Virus record (IMG/VR): IMGVR_UViG_3300009159_000203
Span: 1-31,703 of that record
DNA length: 31,703 bases
Reading direction: 5' to 3' (one strand)
Source: a virus
A program made the position numbers and the translations under genes. Shown piece by piece: positions 6,778 through 14,318 of the stretch (its first letter is position 1; each line of letters begins with the position of its first letter). The notes beneath the pieces are model-generated. The model was given only the letters and a program-made list of their open reading frames with translations, did no database searches and was not told the origin of the DNA.

Positions 6778-7870
6778 AAGAACGGCAAGCCTGACTTTTT
6801 AGTTGTTTCTAGATTCTCTTCAATTATTTTAAAGATAATAGCGCGGTCCTCATTATCTAATTGCCACGCTTCTTCGATGGTAACACTTCCTCTCATGTAC
6901 CAGCATAGCTTGAAGAGGCTTTCTTTAAATTCTTTAGATTGTGTTTCGTAGCTCTTAACCAGCTCTTCAATCTGGCTATTATCTAGTGTTAAGAGCTTCG
7001 ACCGAAAAAATCTGAATTATCTAACCCTATAGGAACTTCATAAGTCTCTGGAGCACCTAACTCGCGATGTTCATCGCTAGAAGTCATTACTAACGGTTGT
7101 AAGCCTGTAATTTTTTTCATCCTAGCAATGTGGTCATTGATCTTTTTGTACAGATCTGCATCAGCATTTTTTAAAAATTCTTTAATGTACGCAGGTTCTT
7201 TAACTAGTGTGTCCGGCGTTTGGATAGCTTGTACGGTATCAGCAACTAGATCAACTGTGATATCAGTCATTTTACTAAAACTTTGATTAAAGACTTCTAA
7301 TTTCTTTTCATCAGATATATCATCGTCATTAACGGCCTGCATTAGTCGCTGTGTTTCAAACGCTTTCATGCTGGTCATAGTAACGTGTTTGTAAGTCAAT
7401 GGACGAACAAAGCAGGTTAGTTGTTCATTAATTTCAACTGCATCTTCCCAACGGTTAACACTTAACTGATCAAGCATTATTCGTAAATCTATTTGATGTT
7501 CTACTACTTCGTTAATGTTTGGAACCACATGACTGATTTCCATCATTTCACCGTAAGTAGCAATACGAATAGCAACTAGTATTAGATCTAAATCGATGTT
7601 AGGAGTTTTCCAAGCATCTTTAATATTCGGAATACAACTTTGAATAACATCAACTACGGCTTGCCCGTTCATTAATGCGTCTGGAGTCTTGAATACTAAC
7701 TCATCTTTAGCAGTCATTGAATAAACTGGAAATTGACCATTTTCCGGAACTTGAATAGCATTTTGCGGCCAATATGCTCCGCCGCTAGGAAGCGAAATGT
7801 AGATCTTAGGCTGTCGCATAAACCCGGCTAACGGGTTTGATTTTTTAGGCATTGCTTGAATCTCTGGCAT
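6774..7870 (-). CDS. gp26-gp51-like fusion made by -1 ribosomal frameshift (predicted)
   Basis: Directly after the gp26-like frame, the -1 frame runs open from before the 0-frame stop to a TAA at 6776-6774. It encodes 76 residues after the slip, beginning RSKLLTLDNSQ and containing the conserved-looking core L-C-W-Y-M-R-G-S-V-T-I-E-E-A and the end K-K-S-G-L-P-F-F. No ATG, GTG or TTG precedes that core; the only ATG lies inside it. A slip at T-TTT-TTC (7010-7004) would join 289 residues of the gp26-like protein to these 76, giving 365 residues. This copies the G/GT logic of tail assembly chaperones in lambda-like phages. In T4, gene 51 directly follows gene 26, so the extension probably replaces gp51, although I cannot align it here. 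A sequencing error is the alternative. Confidence 0.7.
6950..7010 (-). promoter_or_regulatory. programmed -1 frameshift signal: slippery heptamer plus stem-loop
   Basis: On the minus strand the heptamer T-TTT-TTC occupies 7010-7004 in exactly the required phase, since zero-frame codons are TTT at 7009-7007 and TTC at 7006-7004. After a 6-base spacer (7003-6998), a perfect 10-bp stem follows: AGCTCTTAAC 6997-6988 with GTTAAGAGCT 6959-6950. The loop is 28 bases. Beyond one A/A mismatch the stem gains two more pairs. The zero-frame stop (6991-6989) lies inside the stem. Confidence 0.78.
6989..7870 (-). CDS. 26: baseplate hub/assembly protein, gp26-like
   Basis: A 293-residue protein resembling the T4 gp26 family of baseplate proteins. 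The recognisable part is the N-terminal I-Y-I-S-L-P-S-G-G-A-Y-W, followed by a helical body with D-L-D-L-I-L-V-A-I-R and a cysteine-containing T-C-F-V-R-P-L. The frame also opens at a GTG at 7894. The ATG at 7870 is chosen because GGAG lies about 10 bases before it and the protein then starts MPEIQAM. A late promoter TATAAATA is at 7920-7913 on this strand. Near the 3' end a slippery T-TTT-TTC precedes a strong stem, so this is probably only the shorter of two products. The gene is on the opposite strand from all its neighbours. Assignment is by residue pattern and by the gp51-like frame that follows, as in T4 (26 then 51). Confidence 0.72.
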   Translation of the reverse strand: MPEIQAMPKKSNPLAGFMRQPKIYISLPSGGAYWPQNAIQVPENGQFPVYSMTAKDELVFKTPDALMNGQAVVDVIQSCIPNIKDAWKTPNIDLDLILVAIRIATYGEMMEISHVVPNINEVVEHQIDLRIMLDQLSVNRWEDAVEINEQLTCFVRPLTYKHVTMTSMKAFETQRLMQAVNDDDISDEKKLEVFNQSFSKMTDITVDLVADTVQAIQTPDTLVKEPAYIKEFLKNADADLYKKINDHIARMKKITGLQPLVMTSSDEHRELGAPETYEVPIGLDNSDFFGRSS

Positions 7871-7882
7871 GGTTTTATCTCC

Positions 7883-7890
7883 AATAAATA
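7883..7890 (+). promoter_or_regulatory. possible late promoter AATAAATA for the tape measure operon
   Basis: One mismatch from TATAAATA, 54 bases before the tape measure start. It faces the minus-strand promoter at 7920-7913, so the two would transcribe through each other. A weak call based on the box alone. Confidence 0.35.
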
Positions 7891-7912
7891 ACACTAGTAG
7901 AATACTGTCTAT

Positions 7913-7920
7913 TATTTATA
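7913..7920 (-). promoter_or_regulatory. T4-type late promoter TATAAATA, minus strand
   Basis: The plus strand reads TATTTATA here, so the minus strand has an exact TATAAATA. It lies 42 bases upstream of the ATG of the gp26-like gene and is followed by GGAG before that start. Confidence 0.72.
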
Positions 7921-7944
7921 TACGCATAAAACCACCGGAAAATT

Positions 7945-10467
7945 ATGAGCGGCGCATCCGAAGCAACCTTACAAGAACTATTACAAGTTAATCGCGACAT
8001 GGCTTCTGCTATCTCTAAACTAGCAGGCGCTAGTGGGGGATCGGGCGGAGGTGGCGGGGGTGGCGGCGCCGCAAACAAAGCTAGCGGCTTATTAGGTAAA
8101 TCATTTGAAACCTTAGGTAAAGGCGCCGGTATGGTCTCTGGCGTATTCAGCACAATGATGAAGCCTGCCATGATGGCGGCTACGGCTGGATTTGGATTAT
8201 TAGTATCAAGCGGTAAAACTTTATTTGCTAATCAAATGGCGCTAGCAGATGGCGCCATTGCAGGTACAAACAGTTTAGCTAGTATGACTGCTGGCTTAGA
8301 ACAGCTTCCGGGTATTTTAGGTTTTGCAATGAAAGCCTACAATTTTCAAATTAAGAAAATGGAAGCTAACATTAAGACTTACGATCAAATTAGTACAGTT
8401 GGTGCAAGATTCGGTGGTAGCTTAGAAGAAATGCGAGCTGGTGCTAAAAGTTCATATCTAAGTTTAGATGAATTTGCACAAGTGATGAAACAAGCAGGAC
8501 CTCAGTTAAGGTTTATGGGGTCTAGTTCAGAAGAAGGCGCACGAAACTTAGTTAAGTTTAACAGTACAATGATAAAGGGCGAAGTAGGTAAAGGCCTACT
8601 TGGCATGGGATATAGTCTAACTGAAGCTAACTCTATGATAGCTACTTACTCAGAATCTGTAGGTGGATTAAAAGCTAGCCAGATGAAAGACCAAAAAGAA
8701 ATGGAAAAAAGTGTTAAGTTTTTTGCAGAAGAACTCGATGCGGCGGCTCAGCTAGAAGGTAAGACTCGTCAACAGAAAGAAGAAGAAATGAAACAAGCTA
8801 GCCAACAAGCGGCTGTTCGTGCAAAACTTTCTGAGATGGGTCCAGAGGAACAAAAGAAATATCTTGCGGCATATAATGCGGCATTGCGTGTTGGTGGTAA
8901 AGGTGCGGCAGAAGCACTACAAAGTCAGTTGTTAGGATTACCCCCAATGACTAAAGCGGCACAACAATTTACAGCAGTTAATGGAGAAGCGGCCGCCACA
9001 GTTAAACAATTAGGTGATACTGTTACTGACGGCTCAAAAGCAGTTGATGCTAGGTCAAAAATTGACAAGCTGGCTAACCAAGGTGTTGCTCAGAGTGCTA
9101 AGATGTACAAAGATTTAGGAGTTACCGGTGCGGCCCTATCAATGAGTCAAAGTGGACTAGCTGACACAGTTAATGCTGGTGCAAAAAACATGGCCGACAT
9201 GAATAATCTAGAAGCACAGTCGGCTGAAGATTTAGATAAACGTACTGCAAAAATTCGTGCAGAACAAGACACAGCACAAAAGAGTAATATAGGAGCAATA
9301 AAACAACAGCAAGGTGCTGCCAAGTATGCAGGTGAAGCAATGATGGATTTATACTATAAAGCATTAAAACCATTAATTGATATCATATTAAAGTTGAATG
9401 AGAAATTCTTAGAAGTGTTGCCCGCTATTGCACAATTTACAGCTGATGTAATTAACAAAGGTCTAGCGGTGTTGACTAGTATCTTTAAAGCTATTGACTG
9501 GAGCGCAGTTAAAACAAGTTTTATGGGAGCATGGAAAATGCTAACAGAAACTTTTGGAAATATTTACGATGCTGTTGGCAAAGCTGTAGGAGGCAGTGGT
9601 GGCATCGGTGGACTACTGTCAAAGGGTATGACCGTGTTCTTTGACACTATGAAAAGCATAATTGAAGTAGTTGGCGTTATCGTAGTTAAATTTGTACAGA
9701 GCAATTTATTTCAAACATTAAAAACTTTTATGTTAAGTATGTGGGACTTGATCAAAGTCCTTGTTGATGCTGTTGTTGAAATAGTTAAGAGTCCAGTTGG
9801 GATGTTTGTTATTGATGTTATCTTTGACACATTTGACATATTGTTTACAATCGTTAATAAATTGATCGAGGGAGTTAAAGCGGCTGTTACTCTTATTGTT
9901 CAAGTGGTAAAATCTGTTACTACTGATTTTTCAGAATCGTGGAAAAAGATCAAAGATTATGTAATGAATTTAATCAATACTGTTAGTGATTGGTTTAAAT
10001 CAATACCTAAAAAGATTAATGATTTCTTTGGAGAAGGGAACTTACTTGAACAAGTATTCGACGCACTAAAAGGAATCATTGGAGGTATAGTAGATGGTAT
10101 CAAAGCTATTGGTTCTAAAATTGTAAACTTCTTCAAGAGCAGTGATGCGGCTCCTACGGCTCCTACGGCACCACAAACAGCAAGTGCTCCTAATGGTAGT
10201 AATATGCCGCCCATGACAGAAACGGCACGAAAAATGGCAGAAGAAAATGCCAAAAAGAACGCACCTACTGTTACAGCTAACAATAATGGCAATGTGCCTG
10301 TGGTACAACCAAAATCAAATGATCCTACAGAAATTTTACGTGCTGAGATACAAACGTTAAATAACATTACGTCAGAAATGTTAAAAGCTATAAGAGATAC
10401 TCGTGACTATTCTAAGTCAACAGCTAATACTCTAGCTTCAAATGGCAATCTGTTTAAACGAGGATAA
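7945..10467 (+). CDS. tail tape measure protein (gp29-like position)
   Basis: An 840-residue protein with tape measure composition. It has a short helical N-terminus, a run of eight glycines near residues 34-41, then long alpha-helical A/K/Q/E-rich stretches. Hydrophobic segments cluster at about residues 470-735 (for example PLIDIILKLNEKFLEVLPAI and FVIDVIFDTFDILFTIVNKL). A flexible A/P/T/N-rich piece (about 735-790) and a helical end follow. Tape measures set tail tube length at roughly 0.15 nm per residue, so a tube of at most about 126 nm would be expected, longer than that of T4, whose gp29 has 590 residues. The hydrophobic segments are typical of parts ejected into the host membrane. 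The start follows only a weak GGAAAA. It lies directly upstream of the portal gene, not the usual T4 place for gp29, so I leave the symbol empty. Confidence 0.78.
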   Translation: MSGASEATLQELLQVNRDMASAISKLAGASGGSGGGGGGGGAANKASGLLGKSFETLGKGAGMVSGVFSTMMKPAMMAATAGFGLLVSSGKTLFANQMALADGAIAGTNSLASMTAGLEQLPGILGFAMKAYNFQIKKMEANIKTYDQISTVGARFGGSLEEMRAGAKSSYLSLDEFAQVMKQAGPQLRFMGSSSEEGARNLVKFNSTMIKGEVGKGLLGMGYSLTEANSMIATYSESVGGLKASQMKDQKEMEKSVKFFAEELDAAAQLEGKTRQQKEEEMKQASQQAAVRAKLSEMGPEEQKKYLAAYNAALRVGGKGAAEALQSQLLGLPPMTKAAQQFTAVNGEAAATVKQLGDTVTDGSKAVDARSKIDKLANQGVAQSAKMYKDLGVTGAALSMSQSGLADTVNAGAKNMADMNNLEAQSAEDLDKRTAKIRAEQDTAQKSNIGAIKQQQGAAKYAGEAMMDLYYKALKPLIDIILKLNEKFLEVLPAIAQFTADVINKGLAVLTSIFKAIDWSAVKTSFMGAWKMLTETFGNIYDAVGKAVGGSGGIGGLLSKGMTVFFDTMKSIIEVVGVIVVKFVQSNLFQTLKTFMLSMWDLIKVLVDAVVEIVKSPVGMFVIDVIFDTFDILFTIVNKLIEGVKAAVTLIVQVVKSVTTDFSESWKKIKDYVMNLINTVSDWFKSIPKKINDFFGEGNLLEQVFDALKGIIGGIVDGIKAIGSKIVNFFKSSDAAPTAPTAPQTASAPNGSNMPPMTETARKMAEENAKKNAPTVTANNNGNVPVVQPKSNDPTEILRAEIQTLNNITSEMLKAIRDTRDYSKSTANTLASNGNLFKRG

Positions 10468-10478
10468 GGACTAAAATC

Positions 10479-12194
10479 TTGAGTTGGAAAAAATACTTTA
10501 CACCTGTTAATACACAAGGCACAATGAGTCCTATCAGCGGCGGTTCTAATAGCCGTGCTAATCCTACTCGTACAAATTATTCATCATATTTGCCAGATGT
10601 TTACTCTGGACACCCAAATCGTTTAGAGCGTTATCAGCAATATGATACAATGGACAGCGACTCGGAAGTTAATGCCGCGCTAGATATTTTAGCAGAGTTT
10701 TGCTCACAACCTAACGAAAGTAACGGCACACCTTTTGAATTATTTTTTAAAGAAGGCGCCACTAGTACTGAAGTAAAAGTGCTTCGTAAGTACTTACAGC
10801 AGTGGACTAGACTAAACAAATTCAACAATAGAATCTTTAAAATTGTACGCAATGCGTTCAAATATGGAGACTGTTTCTTTGTTCGCGATCCGGAAACACA
10901 ACAGTGGTTATACATCGATCCAAGCAAAATTGACAAAATTATTGTTAACGAAAGCGAAGGCAAAACGCCCGAGCAATATGTTATTCGTGACTTAAACATC
11001 AATTTACAAAATTTAAGTGTAACACAGATTGCACCTAACAATGTAACAGGCACACCTGGCGGAACAAACTACATGACCGCAGGCGCACAGCAACGCGGTA
11101 TGGTTGGAAGTGTTCCACAAACATCAGGAAGCCGCTTTAGTCTTAATCAAAATCAACACGCAATTGACGCTAAACATGTAATTCACTTGAGTTTGAGTGA
11201 AGGCTTAGACAACAACTTTCCTTTTGGAAATAGCCTTTTAGAATCAATTTTTAAAGTCTACAAGCAGAAAGAACTGCTTGAAGACGCTATTATTATCTAT
11301 CGTGTACAACGTGCTCCAGAGCGAAGAGTGTTCTATATTGACGTGGGTAATATGCCAAGTCACTTGGCAATGGGCTTTGTAGAACGTGTTAAAAATGAAG
11401 TTAACCAGCGTCGTATTCCAAGCACAACGGGCGGTGGCTCTAGTGTAATTGATGCTAGTTACAACCCCTTGAGTATTAATGAAGATTACTTTTTCCCACA
11501 GACAGCAGAAGGTCGCGGTTCTAAAGTTGAACTGCTACCAGGCGGTACAAACTTAGGAGAAATTGATGATTTACGATATTTTACTAATAAGTTGTTTAGG
11601 GCTCTTCGTATTCCTTCCAGTTACTTGCCTACTGGTCCAGACGATGGCGGAAGTAGTTTCAACGATGGTCGAGTGGGAACAGCCTACATTCAAGAACTTA
11701 GATTCAACAAGTATTGCGAAAGGCTCCAAGGACTCTTAAACGAGCATTTTAACAATGAATTCAAAGCATATCTATATAACAAAGGCGTTAATGTAGATCC
11801 AGGAATCTTTGATGTTAAGTTTAATCCTCCACAAAACTTTGCCAGCTATCGCCAAGCAGAAATGGATACAGCCCGTGTAAACACATACGTATCTTTAGCA
11901 GAAGTTCCTTATTTGAGCAAGCGTTTTGCCATGAAACGCTTCTTAGGATTGACACAAGAAGAGGTTACAGAAAACGAAACCTTGTGGAAAGAAGAGAACT
12001 TAGAAGACTTTGATAACTCAGAATCGGCGGCAGCAGAGTTACGTAGTGCTGGTGTTACAAGCGGCGGAGCCGCAGAAGATATGGGTGCAATGGAAGAAGC
12101 AGGAGCGCCTCCAGAAGGCATGGAAGGTGCAGAAGGAATGCCGGGTGCAGACGCAATGCCCGCGGCTGGCGGCCAGCCAGCACCTGCGGTATAA
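10479..12194 (+). CDS. 20: portal vertex protein gp20
   Basis: A 571-residue portal protein of the T4 gp20 family, the dodecamer at the special vertex that starts head assembly and forms the DNA channel. Supporting pieces are M-D-S-D-S-E-V-N-A-A-L-D near residue 57 and N-A-F-K-Y-G-D-C-F-F-V near 125. K-H-V-I-H-L-S-L-S-E-G near 230, R-A-P-E-R-R-V-F-Y-I-D-V-G-N near 280 and R-A-L-R-I-P-S-S-Y-L near 373 complete the pattern. The length is close to T4 gp20 (524 aa). The C-terminal ~50 residues are acidic and A/G/P-rich. The start is a TTG at 10479, chosen because AAGGA ends 8 bases before it and the protein then opens MSWKKYFTP. The first ATG is at 10524 and would drop 15 residues. The gene heads the canonical order portal, core, protease, scaffold, capsid. 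Confidence 0.93.
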   Translation: MSWKKYFTPVNTQGTMSPISGGSNSRANPTRTNYSSYLPDVYSGHPNRLERYQQYDTMDSDSEVNAALDILAEFCSQPNESNGTPFELFFKEGATSTEVKVLRKYLQQWTRLNKFNNRIFKIVRNAFKYGDCFFVRDPETQQWLYIDPSKIDKIIVNESEGKTPEQYVIRDLNINLQNLSVTQIAPNNVTGTPGGTNYMTAGAQQRGMVGSVPQTSGSRFSLNQNQHAIDAKHVIHLSLSEGLDNNFPFGNSLLESIFKVYKQKELLEDAIIIYRVQRAPERRVFYIDVGNMPSHLAMGFVERVKNEVNQRRIPSTTGGGSSVIDASYNPLSINEDYFFPQTAEGRGSKVELLPGGTNLGEIDDLRYFTNKLFRALRIPSSYLPTGPDDGGSSFNDGRVGTAYIQELRFNKYCERLQGLLNEHFNNEFKAYLYNKGVNVDPGIFDVKFNPPQNFASYRQAEMDTARVNTYVSLAEVPYLSKRFAMKRFLGLTQEEVTENETLWKEENLEDFDNSESAAAELRSAGVTSGGAAEDMGAMEEAGAPPEGMEGAEGMPGADAMPAAGGQPAPAV

Positions 12195-12210
12195 TTTGGT
12201 AAATACTAGT

Positions 12211-12456
12211 ATGCTACTACGTGAATTTGTTTATTTTACTGATACTGATGCCGAGCAACAAGACAACAAACGCTATGATCCCACAGATGATACAAGCGTT
12301 TTAAGTGTTAAAGATACTCGCAAAACTCGGTTGACTTTAAAAATGTTAAACAAACTTCGCCTTGCAGGTGAAGCACGTGAGCAAGAGACTATGGAAGATC
12401 TAACTTTAGTCAGGAAGATGTACGCACAACCTGCACCTGAAGCGGCTCCTGCATAA
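12211..12456 (+). CDS. small conserved-looking protein between portal and core genes
   Basis: An 81-residue protein starting MLLREFVYFTDTDAEQ, with a charged helical middle (S-V-K-D-T-R-K-T-R-L-T-L) and an A/P-rich end. The frame is open further upstream into the portal gene, but the overlapped part reads as noise, so I start at the ATG at 12211, 16 bases after the portal stop. The ribosome site is weak (TTTGGT). Similar small frames sit behind the portal gene in T4-like cyanophages as I remember them. In T4 the slot is held by gp67, but this protein is not strongly acidic like gp67, which is a better match to the next gene. A prohead role is a guess from position. A terminator follows it. 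Confidence 0.65.
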   Translation: MLLREFVYFTDTDAEQQDNKRYDPTDDTSVLSVKDTRKTRLTLKMLNKLRLAGEAREQETMEDLTLVRKMYAQPAPEAAPA

Positions 12457-12469
12457 TCTCATACTTTAA

Positions 12470-12498
12470 AATATTACCGTCGATCGGTAAATATTTTT
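12470..12498 (+). terminator. intrinsic terminator after the portal unit
   Basis: AATATTACCG (12470-12479) pairs with CGGTAAATATT (12485-12495), with one bulged A and a TCGAT loop, followed by five T (12494-12498). Confidence 0.65.
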
Positions 12499-12617
12499 GT
12501 CAATTTGACCGCCTCTCGCGCCAAAATCTTCAATTTTTGGCCTATTTCCCTTAAATAATTAACTCGGTATGTAAATATACTCGACAGCCTTGCCAACTAT
12601 AAAGGAGAACAACAATT
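12499..12617 (+). promoter_or_regulatory. leader and possible late promoter of the core/capsid operon
   Basis: This gap separates the terminator from the gp67-like start. It contains TGTAAATA at 12570-12577, one mismatch from the late consensus, and CTTAAATA at 12550-12557 (two mismatches). A strong AAGGAG at 12602-12607 serves the ATG at 12618. TGTAAATA is the better promoter candidate for the core, protease, scaffold and capsid genes. No other structure was seen. Confidence 0.4.
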
Positions 12618-13655
12618 ATGTCTAGCAAGTTCGAACAACTATTAGACTATCTCGTAAACGAAGAACACGATAAAGCCGATGCGCTTTTTCATGAGATCGT
12701 TGTAGAGAAGTCACGCGAAATTTATGAAAACCTCATCGCTGAGGAAGAAGAAGTAGAAGAAGACGACATGGAAGAAGCAACTGAAGAAGATGCTGATGCT
12801 ATGGAAGAAGAAACTGAAGAAGCAGATGACGCTGTAGAAGAATCTACAGAAGAAACTGTTGAATCTATGTTTGGCGAAGAGGAAGAAGAAGAATTCCCAG
12901 TTCAAGACCAAACTGATGACGCAGAAGATGATATGACCGACCATGAATTTGGCGGTGATGCAGGTGATGAAGGTGATTCTTCAGCTCCAGCTGACAAAGG
13001 CGACATTCAAGATCTTGAAGATGCATTAGAAGAGCTAAAAGCTGAATTTGAAGCTTTAATGGCTGCTGAAAGAAATGAAGAAGAAAACGAGCCAGGTGTT
13101 CATGACGACGAAGAGGGTGACAGCCCACTAGACGGCGCTGACAGCGAAGAAGGCGACGAGGAAGAAGACGAAGAAGAAGCTAAAGGTAACCCTTTTGCTG
13201 AAACTAAAGTAGCTCGTACACAAGGCGAAAAAATGCGCGAATACATTGAGAAAGTAAGTGTATCAATGGTAGACGGTGGTGGTGTTGGTTCTGGTACAGG
13301 CGATAAAGCTGGCCAAACAGGACACGATGCTGGCAAGAGCCCAATCAGCTCTGGTTCAGGCAAGCCAACAAGCGGCGCAAATGCTAAGAATGTAGCACAA
13401 GCTGGTACAGGTTCTAACGAAGACGGTACTTCACCTAAGGGTAAAGTAGGCGGCCTAGTTAAGACTGGTGGTCAGTTTACAGGTGCTGGAACAAAGAACG
13501 TTGCGGCTAGTGCAAACACTAAAAAGCCAGACGGTTCAAAATTAACTGGTGTAAGTAAGCCAGGAAACGCAGAAGGTAAGCCAGTAGGTGCTGGTACAGG
13601 CCAAAACAATGTAACTGGTGCTACAAACACCCGTAGCATTGAGTCAGGCAAGTAA
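12618..13655 (+). CDS. 67: prohead core protein, gp67-like, with long acidic and G/N/T-rich extensions
   Basis: A 345-residue protein in three parts. Residues 1-42 are helical: F-E-Q-L-L-D-Y-L-V-N, then A-L-F-H-E-I-V-V-E-K-S-R-E-I-Y-E. This is the pattern of the T4 gp67 head piece, in which a short helix pair is followed by acid runs. Residues ~43-195 are extremely acidic, with long E/D runs interrupted by a helix D-L-E-D-A-L-E-E-L-K. Residues ~225-345 are G/S/T/N/K-rich with degenerate copies of A-K-N-V-A-Q-A-G-T-G and T-K-N-V-A-A-S-A-N-T. T4 gp67 has only 80 residues, so the protein is greatly extended. Core proteins are cut by gp21 and lost or kept as peptides; I-A-E near residue 41 fits the protease rule. 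Position directly before gp21, gp22 and gp23 supports the call. A strong AAGGAG precedes the start. Confidence 0.65.
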   Translation: MSSKFEQLLDYLVNEEHDKADALFHEIVVEKSREIYENLIAEEEEVEEDDMEEATEEDADAMEEETEEADDAVEESTEETVESMFGEEEEEEFPVQDQTDDAEDDMTDHEFGGDAGDEGDSSAPADKGDIQDLEDALEELKAEFEALMAAERNEEENEPGVHDDEEGDSPLDGADSEEGDEEEDEEEAKGNPFAETKVARTQGEKMREYIEKVSVSMVDGGGVGSGTGDKAGQTGHDAGKSPISSGSGKPTSGANAKNVAQAGTGSNEDGTSPKGKVGGLVKTGGQFTGAGTKNVAASANTKKPDGSKLTGVSKPGNAEGKPVGAGTGQNNVTGATNTRSIESGK

Positions 13656-13668
13656 TTAGGACACCAGG

Positions 13669-14307
13669 ATGACATCCTACCTAAGAGAACATTTAAGTTT
13701 TGATCAGGCTCGTGTTACTTTAGAAGAAGCCGACGACCAGAATGGAAAAAAGAACCTTTATCTAAAAGGTATCGCCATTCAGGGTGGTATACGCAACGCT
13801 AACCAGCGTGTGTATCCGGTCTCCGAAATAGGCAACGCTGTCAAGACTCTTAACGACCAGATTCAAAACGGTTATTCAGTTCTTGGAGAAGTTGATCATC
13901 CAGATGACTTAAAAGTAAATTTAGATCGCGTCAGCCACATGATCACAGATATGTGGATGGACGGTCCAAACGGATACGGCAAGTTTAAAATCTTGCCTAC
14001 TCCAATGGGTAACCTAATCAAGACTATGCTCGAAAGCGGTGTAAAACTTGGCGTAAGCAGTCGCGGTAGCGGAAACGTTAACGAGTCTACTGGCGAAGTA
14101 GCAGATTTTGAGATTATCACAGTTGACATTGTAGCCCAGCCAAGCGCACCTGGTGCATATCCTACTCCAGTTTATGAGCATCTCATGAACAACAAAGGTG
14201 GATTTGCGGCATGGCGTACGGCACAAGAAGTAAAACAAGATCCAAAGGCCCAGCAGTACATTAAGGAATCAATTCTTAATGTAATCAAAGGTCTGAAATC
14301 AGCCTAA
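13669..14307 (+). CDS. 21: prohead core protease gp21
   Basis: A 212-residue serine protease of the T4 gp21 (herpesvirus assemblin-like) family that matures the prohead by cutting after L/I-x-E. Visible family features are the N-R-V-Y-P-like phrase NANQRVYP near residue 43, G-E-V-D-H-P-D-D with the catalytic histidine near 76, and G-V-S-S-R-G-S-G with the catalytic serine near 130. The length equals T4 gp21 (212 aa). AGGA lies just before the ATG, and the gap after the upstream core gene is only 13 bases. Likely substrates in this window are gp22, gp23, the gp67-like protein and possibly the 294-residue protein. Confidence 0.95.
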   Translation: MTSYLREHLSFDQARVTLEEADDQNGKKNLYLKGIAIQGGIRNANQRVYPVSEIGNAVKTLNDQIQNGYSVLGEVDHPDDLKVNLDRVSHMITDMWMDGPNGYGKFKILPTPMGNLIKTMLESGVKLGVSSRGSGNVNESTGEVADFEIITVDIVAQPSAPGAYPTPVYEHLMNNKGGFAAWRTAQEVKQDPKAQQYIKESILNVIKGLKSA

Positions 14308-14318
14308 GGAGAAACTAG

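Noticed and set aside
7871-7894. Longer start (GTG at 7894) for the gp26-like gene
   Set aside because: The extra eight residues overlap the ribosome site GGAG, which is well placed for the ATG at 7870.
12198-12205. GGTAAATA as a late promoter for the 81-residue gene
   Set aside because: Two mismatches and only 5 bases before the ATG, so the transcript would start inside the gene.
12010-12210. Extension of the 81-residue gene back into the portal gene
   Set aside because: The overlapped part gives glutamine/lysine-rich text without structure and duplicates the coding of the portal C-terminus in another frame.
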